DNA of 64,000 nucleotides from Hymenobacter perfusus (GTDB lineage: Bacteria; Bacteroidota; Bacteroidia; Cytophagales; Hymenobacteraceae). How positions within the stretch are numbered: the first letter of the stretch is position 1; each line of letters starts with the position of its first letter. Under the pieces are notes generated by a model that was not told where the DNA came from, did no database searches, and saw nothing but the letters and a program-made list of their open reading frames with translations. Shown in pieces: positions 7,781 through 15,202 of this stretch. The stretch lies in contig NZ_RWIU01000004.1 in NCBI RefSeq assembly GCF_003944765.1, forward strand, positions 186,001-250,000, read 5' to 3'. The translations under genes were made by a program, and so were the position numbers.

Positions 7781-8302
7781 TGTAGGAGGGTGAGAGGGTT
7801 TGAGAGTAGGAGTTTTCCTGCGTCAGACATTTTCACCCGCTTTATCTATCGGTCTGTTTTAGTTTATCCCGGACCGTCTTTTCGGCTTTTCCGAGGATGG
7901 ACATAATAGCGCGGGCTTCTGACAGCAGATCGTCCAGTTTGCCGGTAGGTAGTGAGCTCCCTTCGCTCAAAAGCTCCAGCCACAGCACCGCTTCGTCGGC
8001 TTCTTCAAGGGCAATGTGCAGCTTGGCGTTGAACTCCCGTTCGGAGCGTGCCCGGCAAGCTGCCCGATAATTGGCGGCTACGGAAGTCCCGGACCGCAAA
8101 AGCTGCAAGCCCGCAACCCGACAGGAGGGCTCCTTCGGAAATCGGTCTGCCAGCTTCATAATGCGCAACGCAAACGTCTTGGTGCGCTGCCGAAACTCCT
8201 CGGCGAAGTCAAAATTTGACACACTGTTCGGCATAGTGGGTAGGAATTGATTCTCTCCAAAGAAAACAACTCCTACCCGCTTACCCTCACACCCTCATAC
8301 CC
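7781..8302. repeat. Inverted repeat pair flanking the four-helix-bundle gene
   Basis: The arms are about 7781-7814 and 8268-8302. The left arm ends AGTAGGAGTT and the right arm begins AACTCCTACC. About three quarters of the 34 aligned positions match. They enclose the minus-strand gene at 7842-8234 and lie directly against the emrA stop and just upstream of the emrB start. Confidence 0.55.
7842..8234 (-). CDS. Four-helix-bundle protein (23S rRNA intervening-sequence / AvD-like family)
   Basis: The 130-residue, almost all-helical protein has the family hallmark LRSGTSVAANYRAACRARSEREFNAKLHIALEEADEAVLWL in its middle (quoted only to locate it: residues about 46-86; key parts are SVAANY and EADEAVLWLELL). 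Members occur inside bacterial 23S rRNA intervening sequences, next to diversity-generating retroelements, and as stand-alone genes in Bacteroidota; no rRNA or retroelement is present here. It is on the strand opposite to its neighbours, between the adaptor and pump genes of one efflux operon, and is enclosed by an inverted repeat. That suggests it was inserted into the spacer as a small cargo gene. Its molecular role is unknown; a pentameric nucleic-acid-binding bundle is known for the family. Confidence 0.88.
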   Translation of the reverse strand: MPNSVSNFDFAEEFRQRTKTFALRIMKLADRFPKEPSCRVAGLQLLRSGTSVAANYRAACRARSEREFNAKLHIALEEADEAVLWLELLSEGSSLPTGKLDDLLSEARAIMSILGKAEKTVRDKLKQTDR

Positions 8303-8311
8303 TATATCAGC

Positions 8312-9883
8312 GTGGAAACCGGATTTACCAAGTGGATCATCGTCATTACGGTGGTGATGTGCTGCTTGCTGGAGCTCATTGATACCAGCATCGTAAACGT
8401 GGCCCTGACCCAGATGATGGGCAACCTCTCGGCCACGCAGCAGGAAGTTAGCTGGGTGGTGGCCTCCTACGGCATTGCCAACGTCATCGTGATTCCGATG
8501 ACAGGCTTTCTGGCCGAGCAGTTCGGCCGCCGCAACTACTACCTGTTCTCCGTGATTCTGTTTACGCTGGCCTCCATGGCCTGCGGGCAGAGTACCAACA
8601 TCTGGGAACTGGTAGCCTTCCGCTTCATTCAGGGCGTTGGTGGCGGGGCGCTCATGGCTACCTCCCAGGCTATCCTGATTGATACCTTCCCACCCAAGCA
8701 GCTGGCTTTGGGTCAGGCTCTCTTCGGGATGGGCGTGATTATCGGTCCCACCATCGGTCCCACGCTCGGCGGCTGGATTGTGACCAACTACACCTGGCCC
8801 TGGATTTTTTACGTGAACGTGCCAGTGGGTATTCTCGCTTCCATCTTCACGGTGCTGTTCATCCGCGACCCGGAGCGCATCAAAAATGCCATTCCGCGCC
8901 CGTTGCGCGAAATCGACTGGCTGGGGATTTTCCTGCTGATTCTGGGCGTGGGCTCGTTGCAGCTGGTGCTGGAGCAGGGCGAAACCGAAGACTGGTTCGA
9001 GAGCCTGTACATCAACTTCTTCACCCTGATGTCGGTAATCGGCGTGGTGGGCTTCATCTGGCGCGAGCTGACGGCCAAGCAGCCCATCGTGGATCTGCGG
9101 GTGCTCACGCGCAGCCGCAACCTGGCCATTGGGGCGTTCCTGTCGTTTATTCTCGGGTTCGGGCTGTTCGCCTCGGTGTTCGTCTTCCCGATTTTCTGCC
9201 AGCGGATTCTGGGCTTCACGGCCGAACAAACCGGCTACATTCTGCTGCCGGGGGCGTTGCTTTCGGGCTTTATGATGCCGGTGGTGGGCAAGATGATTCA
9301 GGGTGGCGTGCCGCAGAAATACATTCTGCCAGTGGGCTTCATCACCTTCTTTTTGTTCTCCTTCTGGATGAGCACCCAGATTTCGCCCACGGCCGGCGAG
9401 AGTGACTTCTTCTGGCCGCTGCTGCTGCGCGGGTTCGGTCTGGCTTTGCTGTTCCTGCCCATTACCACTATGTCGCTCAGCGGCATCAGTGGCAAGGATG
9501 CGGGCCAGGCTGCCGGCCTCACCGGCATGATCCGCCAGCTCGGCGGCTCGTTCGGGGTGGCGCTGGTGGGCACCTACCTGGAGCGCTCCATTGCCCAGAA
9601 CCGGGTGGGCGTGGCCTCCAACGTGTCGCTCTACGACCCCGAAACCCAGCAGCGCATCCAGGGGCTCACGGCCAGCTTCATGAGCAAGGGAGCCAGCTTC
9701 CTCGATGCCCAGCAGCAGGCCTACGCCGCCCTCAGCGGCATGATCATGAAGCAGACCTCCATCATCACCTACGGCCAGACCTTCCTAATGATCGGGGGCT
9801 TCTTCCTGCTCTGTCTGCCGCTGATGTTCCTCATCCAGCGCGCCAAGCCCGGCGAAAAAGTCGACCTGAACGCCGCGCACTAA
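8312..9883 (+). CDS. emrB: DHA2-family (EmrB-like) MFS multidrug efflux pump
   Basis: The 523-residue protein has the 14-helix layout of DHA2 drug:H+ antiporters. It opens with the family motif LLELIDTSIVNVALTQMMG, has the motif-A-like loop FLAEQFGRRNYYL, and the motif-C-like segment IGPTIGPTLGGWIVTNYTWPW in helix 5. It starts at GTG 8312; no better ATG precedes it. With the EmrA-type adaptor and TolC-like channel upstream it should form an EmrAB-TolC-type pump expelling hydrophobic compounds or uncouplers through both membranes. The substrate cannot be read from sequence. A hairpin terminator follows at 9954-9990. Confidence 0.95.
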   Translation: METGFTKWIIVITVVMCCLLELIDTSIVNVALTQMMGNLSATQQEVSWVVASYGIANVIVIPMTGFLAEQFGRRNYYLFSVILFTLASMACGQSTNIWELVAFRFIQGVGGGALMATSQAILIDTFPPKQLALGQALFGMGVIIGPTIGPTLGGWIVTNYTWPWIFYVNVPVGILASIFTVLFIRDPERIKNAIPRPLREIDWLGIFLLILGVGSLQLVLEQGETEDWFESLYINFFTLMSVIGVVGFIWRELTAKQPIVDLRVLTRSRNLAIGAFLSFILGFGLFASVFVFPIFCQRILGFTAEQTGYILLPGALLSGFMMPVVGKMIQGGVPQKYILPVGFITFFLFSFWMSTQISPTAGESDFFWPLLLRGFGLALLFLPITTMSLSGISGKDAGQAAGLTGMIRQLGGSFGVALVGTYLERSIAQNRVGVASNVSLYDPETQQRIQGLTASFMSKGASFLDAQQQAYAALSGMIMKQTSIITYGQTFLMIGGFFLLCLPLMFLIQRAKPGEKVDLNAAH

Positions 9884-9885
9884 GC

Positions 9886-10083
9886 GGTAGGGTATGGGGG
9901 TAGGAGGGGATGAGTTTAGGAGTTGCTTTTAGATAAGAGCCTGTATGAACGTGCAACGCCCCAGCCGGAATCCGGTTGGGGCGTTGTTTCGTCCTTGTAA
10001 AGCAGGTTGACCGAGTAATCTGAGTACAACGATTCAGGAGTAATAACTCCTGCCGGCATAACCTCTTACCCCCACACCTTACT
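9886..10083. repeat. Imperfect inverted repeat bounding the spacer after the efflux operon
   Basis: The arms are about 9886-9924 and 10045-10083, with a shared core like GTATGGGGGTAGGAGG...AGGAGTT and its complement. They enclose the terminator hairpin at 9954-9990 and abut the two flanking stop codons. Confidence 0.5.
9954..9990 (+). terminator. Rho-independent terminator after the efflux operon
   Basis: A G+C-rich stem, CAACGCCCCAGCCGG paired with CGGTTGGGGCGTTG, is followed by TTTC. It begins 71 bases after the emrB stop. Confidence 0.8.
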
Positions 10084-10085
10084 AC

Positions 10086-11123
10086 CTACTGATACTGAAT
10101 ATACAGCGGCTTGGGAGTGAGTTCGGCCAGGACCTCCTTGGCGGTCATGATGTGGTGGGGCTTGGGGCGGGCATCGTACTCATAGAACAGCTTGAAGCCG
10201 GTGTACTGCACGGGCTCATTCTGGATGTAGGCTTTGTAGGAGTCCTTTTTCAGGGTGGGCTCGCCGTGGCCGTCCATGTGCATCACAATCTGCACGCGCG
10301 GGTCCAGTTTGATGTTCTTGTAGTTGCTGATCATCTTCCGGGTGAAGCGGTGGACGGTCAGCACTTTGGGCGGGAGCTTGTTTTCGCTCACGATGCGGGC
10401 CAAGAAGTTCACCGTGAAGTTCACGTCCTTGGCATCCAGCGTCCCGATTTTCTGGTTGGGGCGCACGCCGGGCATGGTGGAGAGCGAAAACTCGGGGTCT
10501 ATGCCCAGGTGCACGATGGGGTCTTTCAGGTACTGCTCCAGCTTGGGCAGCTCGGCCTGCAGGGTGCTGTGGCCCGGCTGCACGTCCAGAAACAGCAGGC
10601 AGTTGTGCTCCTTGGCCCAGCTGAGGACTTCCTCAATGGTGGCTTTGGAGTTCATCAGACGCCATTTGCCATCCTTGCCGGCCGTGCCCTGGGCCGTGAT
10701 GGTCACGTTGTGCAAGGCGGCCTGCACCGGAATGCTGGGGTCGGCGGCCTGCCACTCCTTCAGCACGCCCTCAAACTTGCGGAACATCTGCTCCTTGGGC
10801 TCCCGGCCCAGAATACCCATGCCCTTCGAGCGGATATTGCCATAGAAGGCAATAATGCGGTGACCCGGCAGAATAGCACCCGGCAGCTGGCCGTTCTTCT
10901 TGGCAATGGAATCGGCCTTGAGCGAGTCGCGGCGCATAGCTTCCATTTTCAGCTTCACCGTGTCAATCACCACGGGTTTGGTGGTATCGGCCACAACGGC
11001 GGCGTTTTCCGAGTCGGTGCCGGAGCGGGAGCCGCAGCCGGGCAGCGTGGTGAGGGTAAAGGCGAGGCCCAGGGTAGCCAGCGCGGGGGCCGTCAGGCGG
11101 GTGAAAGTCTGAAAATAAGACAC
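10086..11123 (-). CDS. Lipoprotein of unknown function, paralogue of the gene at 14039-15040
   Basis: The 345-residue protein has a lipoprotein signal (LTTLPGC, Cys30) followed by a charged linker and a conserved domain from about residue 80. Notable segments are HRIIAFYGN, KGMGILGREP, CLLFLDVQPGHS, HLGIDPEFS, VLTVHRFTR, QIVMHMDGHG and the terminal PLYIQYQ. Repeated strand-like segments ending in D/H/E residues suggest a TIM-barrel-like fold with an acidic active site, but I do not recognise the family and do not assign a reaction. The paralogue on the other side of the MG2/plug gene shares most of these segments. It should be anchored in the periplasm or on the outer membrane. Confidence 0.8.
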   Translation of the reverse strand: MSYFQTFTRLTAPALATLGLAFTLTTLPGCGSRSGTDSENAAVVADTTKPVVIDTVKLKMEAMRRDSLKADSIAKKNGQLPGAILPGHRIIAFYGNIRSKGMGILGREPKEQMFRKFEGVLKEWQAADPSIPVQAALHNVTITAQGTAGKDGKWRLMNSKATIEEVLSWAKEHNCLLFLDVQPGHSTLQAELPKLEQYLKDPIVHLGIDPEFSLSTMPGVRPNQKIGTLDAKDVNFTVNFLARIVSENKLPPKVLTVHRFTRKMISNYKNIKLDPRVQIVMHMDGHGEPTLKKDSYKAYIQNEPVQYTGFKLFYEYDARPKPHHIMTAKEVLAELTPKPLYIQYQ

Positions 11124-11381
11124 TGAAAGGAAACGGATTGAGGTCGGGAAACAAAAACGAAGGTACGCGTTTTCGTCTGACCCATACGGACTAAGTAAGG
11201 GTTGCCGGAGCAGTAGCTGAACAGTAGCGCGGAAACGGCCTGTGGTGTGTTTTGTGCGAGAGTGATTTCCGGAGTCGTTCTTATTATCTACTTATTCGCC
11301 AATGATTTACGATTCTTAATCTTGCAGATTAGCCTGCCGTATTCGGTTCGGGCCGGTGGGTTGCTGCATGTTGCGCCGGGG

Positions 11382-11488
11382 CCTGCTTGCCCGATAGGCA
11401 TCATTACCTACCGGGCAAGCAGGTCCGGATAGGTGGCCTGTACCTGCCCGTTGCGCATGTAGCAGGACTGATGCGTAACGGGCAGGTA
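11382..11488. repeat. Two consecutive hairpin-forming inverted repeats upstream of the MG2 gene
   Basis: The first is 11382-11393 with 11412-11423 (CCTGCTTGCCCG and its perfect complement). The second is 11441-11458 with 11471-11488 (18-base arms, one mismatch). They lie 60-170 bases before the ATG at 11549. They could be leader RNA hairpins, a repeat element or protein sites. No open frame through them looks coding. Confidence 0.6.
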
Positions 11489-11548
11489 TATATTTCGTGG
11501 CAAAGTTGTTGCGCCATCATTAGCAACGTGCTGTATTCACCATTTCAT

Positions 11549-14017
11549 ATGATACCAACCCGATACGCTTCCATTCGCTCAGTAGTGCTAGCTACTGGCC
11601 TCGTTATAACCGCCTCATTGCTGGCCTTTCGGTACCCGGCAGATGACGCTATTCAGAGAATAGTGCAGGGGCTGCAGCTTTTTTATGCGCGTACGCTTCC
11701 GGAAAAAGTATATATCCAGTTTGATAAGCCCTTCTACGCAACCGGCGAAACGGTTTGGTTTAAAGCATACGCCGTAATGGCCGATTCGCACCGGGCTGAT
11801 ACGCTGAGCAAAGTGCTGTATGTGGATATGGTTTCTGAGAAAAAGCAGATCGTATTCCGGCGTACTCTTCGGCTGCAAAATGGCTTGGCTACTGGTGATT
11901 TTGCTTTGCCCGATACGCTGCAACCGGGCCATTATCTGGTGCGCGCCTACACCAACTGGATGCGCAACGCGGGAGAGGATTTTTTTTACTCGCATCAGCT
12001 TGCTATCTGGGGAGCTGCCGCGCCTTCTTCGGACGAAGGGCCAGCAACTCGCCCGCAAAAGTCGAAAGGGAGTAGTAAAGCGGTGGCGGCTGATGTTGAT
12101 GTACAGTTCTTCCCGGAAGGCGGAAACCTGGTGGATGAGCTGGAAAGCGAGGTGGGGTTTAAGGTGGTAGATGAAACAGGACGCGGCGTAAGCAGCCAGG
12201 GTAAGGTTATGACGGCGGATGGAACCGTCGTCACGACTTTTACGAGCCGGCACGCGGGCATGGGCTCTTTCCGGCTGATTCCGCAGTCAGGGCAGCGCTA
12301 CGAGGCGGAGGTGACGCTGCCTGACGGCCGGCGCGCTACCTATCCGCTGCCCCGCAGTCAGCCATCTGGCTGGCTGCTGCGCGTAACGGAAACGCAGGAA
12401 TATTATATGGCCATCATTCGGCGGCGGGCGTCTGCTGCCGAACCATCCCAGAGCACTGCTGTTCTGCTGGCGCACGTGCGGGGTGCGGTTGTGTATACCG
12501 GACAAACGCCGGTAAACGGCAACGAGGCATTTATAACCAGAATCCCGAAAAGCAAATTTCCGGCCGGCATAGCGCATTTTACGCTGTTTGATGCGCGCAA
12601 CGAGCCGCAATGCGAGCGGCTGGTTTTCACGCCGGAAACCGAGCCGGTACGTGTGCGCATTGCGACCGATAAACAGGCGTACGGTCCGCGGGAACCCGTG
12701 AAGCTGCGTATTGAAACCAGCGGAGCTGGTGGGCAGCCGGTCAGCGCCAACGTGTCGGTGGCAGTAGCCGCTCTGCAAGGGCAGCCAGGAGAAGGCGCAA
12801 CGATTACGTCACATTTGCTACTCACTTCCGATTTGGGTGGGTACGTGGAGGATGCGGCCTATTACTTGCAGGATCAGCAACCCGCTACCCGGCAAGCCCT
12901 CAATGACTTATTGCTAACCCAGGGCTGGCGCCGGTTCGTGTGGAAAAAACAGCTGGCCGGTACGCTACCCCCAGCTGAGTTTGCGCTGGAGCAGGGCCTG
13001 ACGCTGGGCGGGCAGGTACTGACCGCCGCCCGCAAGCCGGCACCTGCCACTCGGCTGACCTACTTGCAGGCGCAGCCGGATAAGGCATTTTACACCGCAG
13101 AAACCGACAAGGAAGGCCTGTTCTTATTTGAAGGCCTGAAGGGTACGGATACTGCTAAAATTGCACTGCAAGCCCGCACTCCTGAAAACAAGCGCAACCT
13201 GTTTATCCGCCTAACTCCGCCTCCAACTACCGCAGGAGTTATATTGGCCCCATTACCCGCAATGCCTTCGGCAACAGTAAGCGACTACATACGTCTTAGT
13301 CAACGCCAGCAGGTTGCGGAAAGCCAGCTCCATCCCAATGCTGTAAAAACAATTGCGTTAGGTAACATAAGGGTTAAAGCGAAGAAGTCAGGTTCTACAC
13401 CGTCACCACTCAATAGTCTTCCTCGGCCGTACTCCCTGGCAAATGTGAAGGAATTTCGGGTAGCTGATATGCCTGAATCGAACAGAGCACTTTTAACGGT
13501 AGAAGAATTTTTACAAGGACGAGTTATCTTACGCCCGAACCAAGCGCCACCCTTATACCTACTGGATGGAATTCCCACCTCTGGCGCAAACAAAACATCC
13601 ATGAGTGAGGTAGAAAGTATTGATGTTTTGAGCGGTAATAATGTAGCTATATTCGGTAGTATTGGCGCTGGTGGAGTTATTAGTATATTCTCAAGAAATG
13701 CTTTAACACATAGGTATTCAGAAAGCTACAAAACCAAGGAAGGTGACAAAGGGATGCTGACGATAAGCTTTCCAGGCTATTACAAAGGCCGGGAGTTCTA
13801 CACCCCGCGCTTTGCTGATGCCAAAACAAAAAATCAGCCTGACCCGCGTCATACTACTTTGTCGTGGAATCCAACTGTTCAGACAGACGCTACGGGGCAA
13901 GCTACCCTTTCGTTTTATACTTCAGATGCCCCGGGAGAATATCGGGTTACGGTTGAAGGTATGACAGCAGGGGGGCAGCCGGTTCAAGGTGTCGGACAGA
14001 TTACGTGTACCCGATAG
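11549..14017 (+). CDS. Large MG2-domain surface/periplasmic protein with C-terminal TonB-receptor plug-like segment
   Basis: The 822-residue protein is read from the ATG at 11549, which is followed by a hydrophobic signal segment (VVLATGLVITASLLAFRY). An upstream in-frame extension would run through two hairpins and is rejected. Residues about 45-150 (EKVYIQFDKPFYATGETVWF) are a macroglobulin MG2-like domain as in many large Bacteroidota membrane-associated proteins. Residues about 680-740 (PPLYLLDGIPTSG, VESIDVLSGNNVAIFGSIGA, GGVISIFSR) resemble the plug domain of TonB-dependent receptors, but no barrel follows. The last 60 residues (WNPTVQTDATGQATLSFYTS) are another macroglobulin-like beta domain. 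Such proteins are thought to act at the outer membrane; the precise job is unknown. The plug-containing part (about 13.2-13.8 kb) is visibly more A+T-rich than the rest. Confidence 0.82.
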   Translation: MIPTRYASIRSVVLATGLVITASLLAFRYPADDAIQRIVQGLQLFYARTLPEKVYIQFDKPFYATGETVWFKAYAVMADSHRADTLSKVLYVDMVSEKKQIVFRRTLRLQNGLATGDFALPDTLQPGHYLVRAYTNWMRNAGEDFFYSHQLAIWGAAAPSSDEGPATRPQKSKGSSKAVAADVDVQFFPEGGNLVDELESEVGFKVVDETGRGVSSQGKVMTADGTVVTTFTSRHAGMGSFRLIPQSGQRYEAEVTLPDGRRATYPLPRSQPSGWLLRVTETQEYYMAIIRRRASAAEPSQSTAVLLAHVRGAVVYTGQTPVNGNEAFITRIPKSKFPAGIAHFTLFDARNEPQCERLVFTPETEPVRVRIATDKQAYGPREPVKLRIETSGAGGQPVSANVSVAVAALQGQPGEGATITSHLLLTSDLGGYVEDAAYYLQDQQPATRQALNDLLLTQGWRRFVWKKQLAGTLPPAEFALEQGLTLGGQVLTAARKPAPATRLTYLQAQPDKAFYTAETDKEGLFLFEGLKGTDTAKIALQARTPENKRNLFIRLTPPPTTAGVILAPLPAMPSATVSDYIRLSQRQQVAESQLHPNAVKTIALGNIRVKAKKSGSTPSPLNSLPRPYSLANVKEFRVADMPESNRALLTVEEFLQGRVILRPNQAPPLYLLDGIPTSGANKTSMSEVESIDVLSGNNVAIFGSIGAGGVISIFSRNALTHRYSESYKTKEGDKGMLTISFPGYYKGREFYTPRFADAKTKNQPDPRHTTLSWNPTVQTDATGQATLSFYTSDAPGEYRVTVEGMTAGGQPVQGVGQITCTR

Positions 14018-14038
14018 AAGCTGCCCCTTTTTTATCGG

Positions 14039-15040
14039 TTACTGGTACTGAATATACAGCGGCTCAGGCGTGAGGCTGACGACCTCCCGGGGCGTCATAA
14101 GGCGGGAGCCGGGGCGCTGGTCCTGGCGGTAGAACAGCTTGAAGCCGGTGTACTCCACGGGTTCTTTCTTGATGAATTTGCGGTAGGAGCTGCGCTTGAT
14201 GCCGGGCGTGCCCCAGCCATCCATGTGCATCACAATCTGCACGCGCGGGTCCAGCTGAATGTTCTGGTAGTTGGTCACCATATCCTGGCGGAAGCGGTGT
14301 ACCACCAGCACCTTGGGCGGCAGTCGGTTTTCGCTCACCAAGCGGGCCAGAAACTCGCGGGCGTAGTTGATATCGGCCGCGTCGAACTCGCCTACCTCCG
14401 TACCCGGCCGCCGCCCCGATTTCATGGAAAACTCCGGGTCGATGCCCAGATGCACGAAGGGCAGGCGCAGGTATTTGGCCAGCGGCGGCAACTCGTGCTG
14501 CAAATCACTCAGGCCTACCTGCACATCCAGGAATACCAGGGCGTTGTGCTCCTGGCCCCACGCAATAACCCGGCGAATGGTACTGTCTGGCAGGGGCAGG
14601 CGGTACTTGCCATCGGCCCCGGAGTCGCGCTGGGCAATGATGGCGGTCATGTGCAGGGCCGGCAGTACCGGCAGGCTGTCGGCGCGCTGCCAGGCGGCGG
14701 TTTCCAGGCGCAGGCGGCGCAGCATCTCGTCCTTGGGATATTGGCCCAGAATCCCCATTTTCTTGTGCAATGGGTTGCCATAGAAAGCCACAATGCGACT
14801 GCCCGGCAGCACGGCACCCGGCAGCTGTCCCCCAACGCGGGCTACGGAATCGACCAGCAAAGAATCTTGTAACAGGAGTTGCTGCCGGCGGCGGGCCAGC
14901 TCGGCAGGCGTGGGGGCTGAGTCGGCCGTTCGCCGTCGTGCACCAGAGTCGCAGCCGCTCAGCGCACCACTCAACAGGTTCATTACGATCAACACCCAAC
15001 CTAACCACGCAACGGGATTATCTCCCTTTTTCTTCCGCAT
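14039..15040 (-). CDS. Lipoprotein of unknown function, paralogue of the gene at 10086-11123
   Basis: The 333-residue protein is read from the ATG at 15038-15040, which gives a clean lipoprotein signal (MRKKKG..., lipobox SGALSGC, Cys30); an upstream in-frame ATG at 15091 would add 17 residues that spoil it. It shares HRF, LDPRVQIVMHMDG, YTGFKLFY, HLGIDPEFS, AFYGN and PLYIQYQ with its paralogue, with similar length and lipobox position. It converges with the MG2 gene (22 bases between stops). The same unknown, possibly barrel-like, domain is present. Flanking of one gene by two paralogues points to a local duplication. Confidence 0.8.
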   Translation of the reverse strand: MRKKKGDNPVAWLGWVLIVMNLLSGALSGCDSGARRRTADSAPTPAELARRRQQLLLQDSLLVDSVARVGGQLPGAVLPGSRIVAFYGNPLHKKMGILGQYPKDEMLRRLRLETAAWQRADSLPVLPALHMTAIIAQRDSGADGKYRLPLPDSTIRRVIAWGQEHNALVFLDVQVGLSDLQHELPPLAKYLRLPFVHLGIDPEFSMKSGRRPGTEVGEFDAADINYAREFLARLVSENRLPPKVLVVHRFRQDMVTNYQNIQLDPRVQIVMHMDGWGTPGIKRSSYRKFIKKEPVEYTGFKLFYRQDQRPGSRLMTPREVVSLTPEPLYIQYQ

Positions 15041-15145
15041 CACAGCATAAAACAAGCAGCGGCTCCCACGGAGCTCCACTGTATCCACCATCCTGAGCGG
15101 TCCTGAACTGCTAGGCGCTCAATGCTAATATACGGTCCGAAGCCA

Positions 15146-15181
15146 AAAACCGCTGCCCACTTAACAGTGAACAGCGGTTTT
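15146..15181 (-). terminator. Terminator after the BlaR1-like gene
   Basis: A 10-base stem AAAACCGCTG / CAGCGGTTTT with a T-run on the minus strand lies 22 bases after the stop of the M56 gene. Confidence 0.7.
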
Positions 15182-15202
15182 GCTAAGCAATAGTGCATAG
15201 GC

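Noticed and set aside
11387-11548. N-terminal extension of the MG2 protein
   Set aside because: The 54 extra codons run through two hairpins and precede a good signal peptide at ATG 11549.
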